The notes beneath the pieces are model-generated. The model was not told where the DNA came from. It saw only the letters and a program-made list of their open reading frames with translations, and made no database searches. Both the position numbers and the translations under genes were made by a program. This document shows positions 1 through 5,206 of a stretch of DNA of 6,148 nt, piece by piece. The stretch's first letter is position 1, and every line of letters starts with the position of its first letter. Source of the DNA: Promethearchaeota archaeon (GTDB lineage Archaea > Asgardarchaeota > Lokiarchaeia > Sigynarchaeales > SOKP01); NCBI GenBank assembly GCA_019057775.1, contig JAHLWT010000250.1, positions 1-6,148 on the forward strand. The letters run 5' to 3'.

Positions 1-305
1 TAAAAACCAACAACAAAAGGGATCAGGCAAAATGTAAAACCCTTACCCTCCTCTCTTTTCAGGTCAATAAGCCCCTTTTTAACCATCCCTATCAAAAGAG
101 ATTTAACTTCAGATTCACCGGCATTGTTCTTATCTGCAATTGTTTTGACGGATTGATACTCCAGGCTTAAGGTAGAAGCCAGTTTTGCTTCTTCCGGGGT
201 AAAAAGTTTTGCCAGTAATTTTAACTCCACTCCGCTTTTGGTTTTTGGAAAACCGTTTGGTATCTGATCCAGGCGATCGGCAAGTTTTTGATATATCTTA
301 TTCAT
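1..305 (-). CDS. Winged-helix / 4Fe-4S ferredoxin-type protein, N-terminal part (runs off left edge)
   Basis: An open reading frame of 101 complete codons runs from an ATG at 305-303 to the window edge with no stop. An in-frame TAA lies just upstream (320-318) and no other start lies between, which fixes the start. The protein begins MNKIYQKLADRLDQIPNGFP, followed by a helical stretch with SGVELKLLAKLFTPEEAKLA, then a winged-helix-like segment (about residues 55-90, with VKSLLIGMVKKGLIDLK), and ends at the edge in PFVVGF. From memory, this order (PNGFP, GVEL..LAKLFTPEEA, small DNA-binding-like fold, PFVVGFYE) matches the N-terminus of a family of 4Fe-4S dicluster proteins of anaerobes that carry ferredoxin cysteines further on. 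Those cysteines would be outside the window, so electron transfer is inferred and not seen. It is divergent from the antiterminator gene. I found no convincing promoter for it. Confidence 0.8.
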   Translation of the reverse strand, partial: MNKIYQKLADRLDQIPNGFPKTKSGVELKLLAKLFTPEEAKLASTLSLEYQSVKTIADKNNAGESEVKSLLIGMVKKGLIDLKREEGKGFTFCLIPFVVGF

Positions 306-690
306 ACTATATCCGATTTATAGAATTATTGTAAGAGACCCATATTTTCATGAATATGTCCACTAAAGTCCGAATTTCCCTAATGTTTGTCGTCACGAAT
401 TTTAAATTTGGAACGAGGTAAGTTGAAATTTTATTGCAATTGGGCACAAACGAGTGGCTACATGCAACGTGTTGTTTTTATTTTAACTATAGTTTAACTC
501 GTTTTTGGTTGTAATGATAAAATTACCTTAATCGTACAACAAATCCAAAAACAATTTTAAATAAACAGATCTTTTCGACTCTGACTTCCCTTTGACAAAA
601 TCTGAACAAAGCCTATATTTGCGTAAAATTCGTTTAAGCAAGTGATACATAAATAACCGAATAGTTACAAGTTTTTAAATATATCAGGAA
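306..690. other. Divergent intergenic region
   Basis: This is 385 bp of non-coding DNA between the leftward ferredoxin-like gene and the rightward antiterminator gene. It is A/T-rich and has only trivial ORFs. It holds the promoter at 591-621 and, upstream of that, a cluster of short palindromes: CATATT/AATATG at 341-358, a perfect 10-bp palindrome at 485-494, and 8-bp inverted pairs 448-455/497-504 and 501-508/545-552. The two 8-bp pairs share positions 501-504. No long inverted repeats flank the promoter, so there is no sign of the invertible promoter arrangement known from some Bacteroides capsule loci. Confidence 0.8.
591..621 (+). promoter_or_regulatory. Bacteroidota-type promoter for the antiterminator gene
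   Basis: TTTG at 591-594 and TATATTTG at 614-621 are separated by 19 bp. This fits the primary sigma-factor consensus of Bacteroidota (TTTG about -33, TAnnTTTG about -7). Transcription would start near 628, giving a leader of about 60 nt before the ATG at 691. It is the only full match I found in the window's intergenic DNA, so it may drive the whole rightward gene group if the downstream hairpins are read through. Confidence 0.75.
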
Positions 691-1194
691 ATGCTTGTAA
701 ATAATAAAAAATGGTATGCCCTTTACACCAAATCCCGTTGGGAAAAAAAAGTTTATGAAGATTTACAAAGCAAGGGTATTGGAACCTATCTCCCTTTGCT
801 TAAGACCCTGAAGCAATGGAGCGACCGGAAAAAATGGGTGGAAGAACCGCTATTCCGGTCATATATTTTCGTCAATATAACCCTTAAAAAATACGATGCA
901 ACCCTCAAAACCGATGGGGTGGTGCGTTTCATTACTTTCCAGGGTAAAGCCGTTCCCATACCTCCCGAGCAGATCGAAGCAGTTAAGGCTTATCTGGATG
1001 AAGAAGACAGAATCTTCCCTGACGAAACCGACTACCAACCCGGCGATAATGTGGAAGTAGTCAGGGGCCCCATGCGGGGGTTGTCCGGTATGCTTGTAGA
1101 GGTAAAAGGCAAACAACGTGTGCTGGTAGAAATTGAAAACATAGGAAAACACCTGATCATCAACATACCCAAGTCAATACTTGAGCAAGTATAA
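691..1194 (+). CDS. UpxY/NusG-family transcription antiterminator
   Basis: This 167-aa protein has the size and layout of specialised NusG paralogs (RfaH, UpxY). The N-terminal NGN domain spans about residues 6-103 and opens with KKWYALYTKSRWEKKV, the typical start of this family; it continues with TYLPLL and EEPLFRSYIFV. The C-terminal KOW domain spans about residues 114-160 and contains YQPGDNVEVVRGPMRGLSG. Such proteins bind RNA polymerase through the NGN domain and suppress pausing and termination, usually across long polysaccharide operons. In Bacteroides, UpxY proteins are typically encoded first in the capsule operon they activate. Here too the gene is the first rightward gene, with a sugar transferase 252 bp downstream and terminator-like hairpins between. 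The start follows a purine patch (AGGAA) that abuts the ATG too closely to be a normal Shine-Dalgarno. The family call is firm; the operon-specific target is inferred. Confidence 0.93.
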   Translation: MLVNNKKWYALYTKSRWEKKVYEDLQSKGIGTYLPLLKTLKQWSDRKKWVEEPLFRSYIFVNITLKKYDATLKTDGVVRFITFQGKAVPIPPEQIEAVKAYLDEEDRIFPDETDYQPGDNVEVVRGPMRGLSGMLVEVKGKQRVLVEIENIGKHLIINIPKSILEQV

Positions 1195-1228
1195 CACTCA
1201 GTATCCCAGCCTTACTGTCCCCTTCATA

Positions 1229-1274
1229 GACCCTGCCCCACCTTCGCATACTACGGCGGGCAGGCAGGTCTTTT
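1229..1274 (+). terminator. Possible intrinsic terminator downstream of the antiterminator gene
   Basis: GACC-CTGCCC (1229-1238) can pair with GGGCAG-gca-GGTC (1258-1270), with a 3-nt bulge and a 19-nt loop. TTTT follows at 1271-1274. The stem is GC-rich, but the loop is long and the T-run short, so termination may be weak. The GGCGGGCAGGCAGG wording also resembles dispersed intergenic repeats I associate with Bacteroidota genomes; that is an impression, not a search result. Confidence 0.4.
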
Positions 1275-1290
1275 AGACGCTGGCAGGTCT
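1263..1290 (+). repeat. 9-bp direct repeat GGCAGGTCT
   Basis: Two exact copies of GGCAGGTCT lie at 1263-1271 and 1282-1290, separated by 10 bp. The second copy leads straight into the GTCTC-type repeat that follows. Confidence 0.75.
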
Positions 1291-1296
1291 CACTTA

Positions 1297-1352
1297 GTCA
1301 CAAAGTCTCTTCCTCTCCAAGTCTCATCGTCTCCCAATCTCAAAATCCTCTC
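1297..1352 (+). repeat. Degenerate 8-bp-period repeat (GTCTCNNN), seven units
   Basis: From 1297 the sequence divides cleanly into octamers: GTCACAAA, GTCTCTTC, CTCTCCAA, GTCTCATC, GTCTCCCA, ATCTCAAA, ATCCTCTC. The TC/CTC core recurs at 1297, 1305, 1313, 1321, 1329 and 1337, with a looser seventh unit at 1345. An additional GTCTC at 1287 is spaced by 10. Every unit is imperfect, which suggests an old tandem array. It is not translated. Confidence 0.65.
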
Positions 1353-1388
1353 CTCAAGCAACCTTATCTAATCTTTTTTAGTCCTGAT

Positions 1389-1432
1389 AAAAAGATCCCT
1401 TAATCATAATTAGACAAGGGATTTTTTTCTTT
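1389..1432 (+). terminator. Terminator-like hairpin just before the sugar-transferase start
   Basis: AAAAA-g-ATCCCTT (1389-1401) pairs with AAGGGAT-TTTTT (1416-1427), with one bulged G and a 14-nt loop. The loop can itself form a small TAAT/ATTA stem. The right arm runs into a T-rich tract (1422-1433, interrupted by one C), the form of an intrinsic terminator. It ends about 14 nt before the ATG at 1447. A terminator here would stop transcripts from the upstream promoter before the sugar-transferase gene unless antitermination occurs, which fits the NusG paralog encoded immediately upstream. The functional link is inferred. Confidence 0.6.
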
Positions 1433-1446
1433 TGTATATTTAGACC

Positions 1447-3003
1447 ATGGAAAAATTCCTCAAAAAGAGGTTATTGTTTATTCTTATTGATCTTCTCATT
1501 GTAGGTCTTTCTTACTTTGTTGTTGTTTGGATCAAACCGGGAGAGGATGTTCCATATCTTTCGCGGTATTTCTTTTCCTTTGTCGTTTTTTTATGTATCT
1601 GGATCTTTGTTTCTTCCTTCTTTAAAAAATTTCAATACAAGGAAGATTACGATTTTAAAACGATTCTACTTCCTATACTCATCAGCAATTTCATCATCCT
1701 GGGCAGTGTTTCTCTACTGATGTTTCTTCTGCGTATCTCTTTCTATTCCCGGACTATTGTTTTCGGGACCATTCTTCTGGCCACCTTCCTGGAATTTTTC
1801 TTTACCAACATGTATTACCTGTTTAAAGCCGCAGTCGTATACCAGAATCCTCCCGATCATGAATACGCTGCTCTGAAAATATTACAGGAAAACGGTAAAA
1901 TAAACGGAAATAACGGGTCAATCCTGCAAACACAAACCGGTGATAAATCAAATTTTCCTGAATCCATTCAACAAACCATCATCAAAGAATGCGGAGAGGA
2001 CGGTTTTTCGTTCATCAGGGAGAATAATTGCAGCGTTTCGGATGAAACCCTGGTTGTTTCAACAACAACAGCCTTTAACATCGAAACCCAACCGTTAAAC
2101 AAATTCAAAGGCGTAGTTAATTTAAGGCGCATTAACGATATCCGGTATCTCAACAGGTTTTTTGAAGCCGTCAACACAAAACTTCCCAAAGAAGGGACAT
2201 TTGTCGGATGCGTTGAAACCAAAAACCTGCGTAAGAAAAGAATTTTTAAAAAATATCCGTTCCTTCTTAATTATTTTTTCTACTATTTACTTGATTTCCC
2301 TGTAAAAAGGATTTTGCCAAAATTCAAAATGACACAAGGTTTTTACCATTTTCTTACCCGGGGACAAAACCGGGTGATCACCAGGGCTGAAACACTGGGA
2401 AGATTGATTTCCTGCGGGTTTGAAGTGATCAATGAAGAATATATCGACAGTCTGTATTACTTTGCGGTGAAAAAAATAAAAGAGCCTGTTTATGATCTTC
2501 ATCCAACCTATGGTTTGTTCGTACGGTTGAAAAGGATCGGGAAGAATGGTAAGCCTGTTAAAGTAACAAAATTACGGACCATGCACCCTTATGCGGAATA
2601 CCTGCAGGATTACATGTACAACATGCACGACCTGAAAGAAGGGGGGAAGTTCAATCATGATTTCAGGGTTTCCACCCTGGGCAGGATCATGCGAAATTTG
2701 TTTATCGATGAGCTTCCTATGCTGTATAACTGGATTAAAAGAGAGATGAAGCTTGTTGGTGTACGTCCTATTAGTGAGCATTATTTTAAACTCTATGATA
2801 AAGAAGTCCGGGAAAAACGTATCAAATATAAACCCGGACTTATCCCACCTTTTTATTTTGACCTGCCGAAAACGCTTGAGGAAATACAGGCCTCAGAAAT
2901 GAAATACCTTGAGGCTTATGAAAAACGTCCGTTCAGGACGGACTGGAGGTACTTTTGGCGTGCCTTATACAACATTATTTTCAAAAAGGCCAGAAGTCAA
3001 TAA
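1447..3003 (+). CDS. Polyprenyl-phosphate sugar-1-phosphate transferase (bacterial sugar transferase), atypical architecture
   Basis: A 518-aa membrane protein expected to move a sugar 1-phosphate from a nucleotide sugar to undecaprenyl phosphate, the first committed step of exopolysaccharide or O-antigen assembly. Four hydrophobic segments are visible at about residues 8-29, 41-59, 72-95 and 103-126, followed by a soluble middle region (about 130-345). The C-terminal catalytic part has KLRTMHPYAE (375-384), DFRVSTLGR (405-413), DELPMLYNW (421-429), VGVRP (437-441) and KPGLIPP (462-468). By analogy with PglC, D421-E422 is the catalytic dyad. The family's usual hydrophobic re-entrant helix (KR..D...SP) directly before the catalytic core is missing; residues 330-360 there are polar. 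An in-frame TAG (1441-1443) just upstream fixes the ATG start. There is no Shine-Dalgarno. The antiterminator precedes it, and a Wzi-like gene follows beyond the four-helix gene. The sugar donor cannot be predicted. Confidence 0.87.
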   Translation: MEKFLKKRLLFILIDLLIVGLSYFVVVWIKPGEDVPYLSRYFFSFVVFLCIWIFVSSFFKKFQYKEDYDFKTILLPILISNFIILGSVSLLMFLLRISFYSRTIVFGTILLATFLEFFFTNMYYLFKAAVVYQNPPDHEYAALKILQENGKINGNNGSILQTQTGDKSNFPESIQQTIIKECGEDGFSFIRENNCSVSDETLVVSTTTAFNIETQPLNKFKGVVNLRRINDIRYLNRFFEAVNTKLPKEGTFVGCVETKNLRKKRIFKKYPFLLNYFFYYLLDFPVKRILPKFKMTQGFYHFLTRGQNRVITRAETLGRLISCGFEVINEEYIDSLYYFAVKKIKEPVYDLHPTYGLFVRLKRIGKNGKPVKVTKLRTMHPYAEYLQDYMYNMHDLKEGGKFNHDFRVSTLGRIMRNLFIDELPMLYNWIKREMKLVGVRPISEHYFKLYDKEVREKRIKYKPGLIPPFYFDLPKTLEEIQASEMKYLEAYEKRPFRTDWRYFWRALYNIIFKKARSQ

Positions 3004-3006
3004 AGA

Positions 3007-3048
3007 GTGGCAGTAGCAGTGGCAGTAGCAGTGGCAGTGGCAGTGGCA
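3007..3048 (+). repeat. Left hexamer array, seven units of GTRGCA
   Basis: Starting 3 bp after the sugar-transferase stop, seven consecutive hexamers read GTGGCA, GTAGCA, GTGGCA, GTAGCA, GTGGCA, GTGGCA, GTGGCA. The inner portion is the inverted complement of the right array at 3498-3523: 3025-3044 matches 3498-3517 exactly over 20 bp, and 3019-3044 matches 3498-3523 with one mismatch over 26 bp. Confidence 0.95.
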
Positions 3049-3091
3049 GGAAAAATCAAGAAATTTCTTATTTTTATTTAAAAAAGAAAAA

Positions 3092-3463
3092 ATGTCACAA
3101 GGTTTTAAAGATTTAAAAGTTTATAAATTGGCATATGAAGCAGCCATGAAAATCTTCGAAATCAGTAAGTTGTTTCCAAAGGAAGAAACCTACTCTTTAA
3201 CAGATCAGATCAGAAAAGCATCAAGATCAGTGTGCGCCAATATAGCTGAAGGATATAGAAAAAGAATTTATCCGAAGCACTTTACCTCAAAAATAAGTGA
3301 TGCAGATGGAGAATGTAGTGAGACTATGGTTTGGCTCGATTTCTCAAAAGATTGCAACTATATTTCATTAGAAATACACAAAGAATTAACTTATAATTAC
3401 GAGGAAATTGGTAAAATGCTCGGTGGAATGGCCCTTCATCCTGAAAAGTTTTTACCAAAATAA
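3092..3463 (+). CDS. Four-helix bundle protein (23S rRNA intervening-sequence/S23 family)
   Basis: A 123-aa protein with the hallmarks of the family: FKDLKVYKLAYEAAMKIFEI (5-24), LFPKEETYSLTDQIRKASRS (27-46), NIAEGYRKR (50-58), then two more amphipathic helices with GECSETMVWLDF (73-84) and a C-terminal IGKMLGGM. Length is normal for the family. Members were first noticed as ORFs inside intervening sequences of 23S rRNA genes and are relatives of Avd, the accessory protein of diversity-generating retroelements; the biochemical role of stand-alone members is not established. The ATG at 3092 sits in an A-rich leader. The gene and its flanks look more A/T-rich than the neighbours. Inverted hexamer arrays bracket it (3007-3048 and 3500-3523), and it interrupts two polysaccharide genes, so I read it as an inserted cassette. 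No reverse transcriptase, template repeat or rRNA sequence is present here. Confidence 0.9.
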   Translation: MSQGFKDLKVYKLAYEAAMKIFEISKLFPKEETYSLTDQIRKASRSVCANIAEGYRKRIYPKHFTSKISDADGECSETMVWLDFSKDCNYISLEIHKELTYNYEEIGKMLGGMALHPEKFLPK

Positions 3464-3499
3464 CATTTCACATTAATTTATAAATGATTTAAATTCGAC

Positions 3500-3523
3500 T
3501 GCCACTGCCACTGCTACTGCAAC
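3500..3523 (-). repeat. Right hexamer array, four units, inverted relative to the left array
   Basis: The plus strand reads TGCCAC, TGCCAC, TGCTAC, TGCAAC, i.e. GTTGCA, GTAGCA, GTGGCA, GTGGCA on the minus strand. The match to the left array extends two bases left of the first unit, to 3498. The array ends 15 bp before the Wzi-like ATG. Together with the left array it encloses only the four-helix-bundle gene and its short flanks. Confidence 0.95.
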
Positions 3524-3538
3524 TATTAACATTTGCAT

Positions 3539-5125
3539 ATGAAAAAAACTTTGATCCTGCTCCTTTCAATTTTTCTTTATTATTCACTTTTCAGTCAAAA
3601 GGTTTATCATCACATTTCTAATAAAAATATTTATTCCTTTCTGGATGAATTGGCTACTGAGCACATCATCAGCCTTAATTCTGCTGTTAAACCTTATTCC
3701 AGAACCTTTATTGCTGACAAACTTCAGGAAGTATCTGACCAGAAAGAAAATCTAAACCAACAACAGCTAAAAGATCTCGAATTTTACCTGAAGGATTTTA
3801 ATAAGGAGCTCCTGCCGGATAAGAATTTCAATAAACGCCTGGATCTGTTTTACTATAAAGATTCTCTATTTACTTTCTCTATTAATCCGATCGGAGGGCT
3901 TCAATACTGGACGAATAAGAACGGCTCTGTTTACCATCGCTGGAACGGGGCGGAGGCGTTTGCATACATCGGGCAACACTGGGGGTTCTATGCCAGCCTG
4001 AGGGATAATCATGAGAATGAGATACTTTCAGAAGATCATTTTCTGAACCAGCGGATGGGAGGGAATTATAAAGCAAAATACGATTACAGCGAGATGAGAG
4101 GAGGGGTTACGTATTCCTGGAAATGGGGAAGTCTGGGTTTAATTAAGGATCATTTTGCCTGGGGAAACAACCATAACGGTTCAAACATTTTTTCCGGCAG
4201 AACACCTTCCTTTGTTACGTTCAATCTGCACCTAAAACCGGTAAAATGGCTGGATTTTCATTATGTCCATGGAAGGATCATTTCTGAAGTGATCGATAGT
4301 ACACGGTCTTATTACCTTGTTAACAATTATGGATTAAACTACCGGGAAGTTTTTTTTCATAAATTCCTTGCTGCAAATTTCTTTACGATTACCCCTTTTA
4401 GACGATTTAACATCTCTTTTGGGAATTCTATTGTCTACAGCGATCTGGGTGTTTATCCGGCATACCTGATCCCCATTTTCTTCTACAAATCCGTTGATCA
4501 TACTGTAAACTCAGGGATCGACAATCAAAATTCCCAGATGTTTTTTGATATCAGCTCCAGGCAAATAAAAAACCTGCATCTGTATGCCGGCTTGTTCATC
4601 GATGAAATTGCTATAGGACGTATGTTCAAACCGGATGAACATTCCAATTTCTACAGTGCAAAGGCAGGCTTTACATTGAGTAATTATCCGCTTCAAAATT
4701 TTTCATTTACCGCGGAATATACACGAACCAACCCGCTGGCTTACAGGCATTATGTGCCAACCATCACTTTTGAATCAAACCGGTTTAACCTTGGGCATTA
4801 TTTAATGGATAATGCAAGGGAATTCTATTTTGCTATTGATTCCAGGCCTATCCGGGGTCTAAACATCCATCTTTCATACACTCATGCGCAAAAAGGACCT
4901 GATTACACCATTACAGGCTCAGACCGACTTGGATTACCCTTCATGAAAACGGTAGAATGGGAAAATAAGACACTGGCTTTAAAAGCCAGTTATGAGGCAA
5001 TTAATGACGGGTTTGTTTTTGCCGAATTCCTGTTTAGGGACATTACCGGGGAAGAAAGTTACACTCCGGAATTCTGGTATGGGAGGACGAGTACGGTTTC
5101 GGTGGGAGTAAATTTTGGGTTTTAG
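3539..5125 (+). CDS. Wzi-like capsule assembly outer-membrane beta-barrel protein
   Basis: A 528-aa protein. I chose the ATG at 3539 because it gives a clean signal peptide (MKKTLILLLSIFLYYSLFSQ, cleavage near residue 19-20); a TTG two codons upstream would only add residues before it. After the signal come a helical region with IYSFLDELA (31-39) and KPYSRTFIADKL (51-62), then alternating hydrophobic/aromatic strands typical of a beta-barrel, with WGSLGLIKDHFAWGNNHNGS (196-215) and FSGRTPSF (218-225). The C-terminus ends in Phe (VSVGVNFGF), as outer-membrane barrels do. This agrees with the Bacteroidota branch of the capsule-assembly Wzi family, which also includes RemB-type proteins. E. coli Wzi binds capsular polysaccharide at the cell surface. 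The position after a sugar transferase supports a polysaccharide role, but RemB-like gliding/adhesion cannot be excluded. No own promoter is evident. Confidence 0.85.
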   Translation: MKKTLILLLSIFLYYSLFSQKVYHHISNKNIYSFLDELATEHIISLNSAVKPYSRTFIADKLQEVSDQKENLNQQQLKDLEFYLKDFNKELLPDKNFNKRLDLFYYKDSLFTFSINPIGGLQYWTNKNGSVYHRWNGAEAFAYIGQHWGFYASLRDNHENEILSEDHFLNQRMGGNYKAKYDYSEMRGGVTYSWKWGSLGLIKDHFAWGNNHNGSNIFSGRTPSFVTFNLHLKPVKWLDFHYVHGRIISEVIDSTRSYYLVNNYGLNYREVFFHKFLAANFFTITPFRRFNISFGNSIVYSDLGVYPAYLIPIFFYKSVDHTVNSGIDNQNSQMFFDISSRQIKNLHLYAGLFIDEIAIGRMFKPDEHSNFYSAKAGFTLSNYPLQNFSFTAEYTRTNPLAYRHYVPTITFESNRFNLGHYLMDNAREFYFAIDSRPIRGLNIHLSYTHAQKGPDYTITGSDRLGLPFMKTVEWENKTLALKASYEAINDGFVFAEFLFRDITGEESYTPEFWYGRTSTVSVGVNFGF

Positions 5126-5138
5126 GATAAATAGAACA

Positions 5139-5199
5139 CGGATAACGCGGATTTAACGGATATACACAGATTAAAATCCGCAAAAATCTGTTTAATCAG
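5139..5199. repeat. Palindromic array of ~9-bp CGGAT units between convergent genes
   Basis: CGGAT occurs at 5139-5143, 5148-5152 and 5157-5161, with CAGAT at 5167-5171 (spacings 9, 9, 10). Beyond the centre the units appear inverted: ATCCG at 5176-5180, ATCTG at 5186-5190 and ATCAG at 5195-5199 (spacings 10, 9). Two alternative hairpins follow: GCGGATTT (5147-5154) with AAATCCGC (5174-5181), and ACAGATT (5166-5172) with AATCTGT (5185-5191). There is no long T-run, so a bidirectional terminator role is only possible. It lies between the stops of the Wzi-like gene and the epimerase-like gene. Confidence 0.75.
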
Positions 5200-5206
5200 G
5201 GTTCCA

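Larger units (their letters stand above)
1195..1446. other. Leader/intergenic region between antiterminator and sugar transferase
   Basis: This is 252 bp without a credible gene. It is unusual in composition: the plus strand is pyrimidine-rich and poor in G over about 1290-1375. From left to right it contains a GC-rich hairpin followed by T4 (1229-1274), a direct repeat of GGCAGGTCT (1263-1271 and 1282-1290), an 8-bp-period repeat (1297-1352) and a second terminator-like hairpin (1389-1432). No promoter consensus is visible before the next gene. Confidence 0.8.

Noticed and set aside
403..410. TAAATTTG as a second promoter -7 element
   Set aside because: It matches TAnnTTTG, but the nearest TTTG upstream (386-389) is only 13 bp away instead of about 19-21, and no gene follows within 280 bp.
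306..690. Invertible (phase-variable) promoter as in some Bacteroides capsule loci
   Set aside because: No pair of long inverted repeats brackets the promoter at 591-621; only 8-10 bp palindromes are present and they lie to one side.
1435..1442. TATATTTA as a promoter for the sugar transferase
   Set aside because: The last base departs from the consensus, no TTTG is correctly spaced upstream, and transcription would begin at or after the ATG at 1447.
3007..3048. CRISPR array
   Set aside because: The repeats are contiguous hexamers without spacers.
3058..3069. Perfect 12-bp palindrome AAGAAATTTCTT before the four-helix-bundle gene
   Set aside because: It lies in very A/T-rich DNA where such palindromes arise easily by chance, and no promoter is visible beside it, so an operator call is not supported.
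3007..3523. Diversity-generating retroelement (four-helix protein as Avd)
   Set aside because: There is no reverse transcriptase, no template/variable repeat pair and no adenine-targeted variable region in the window; the sequence fits the wider S23 four-helix family.
3533..3535. TTG as the start codon of the Wzi-like gene
   Set aside because: An ATG two codons later (3539) begins an ordinary Lys-Lys signal peptide; the TTG adds nothing supported by the sequence.
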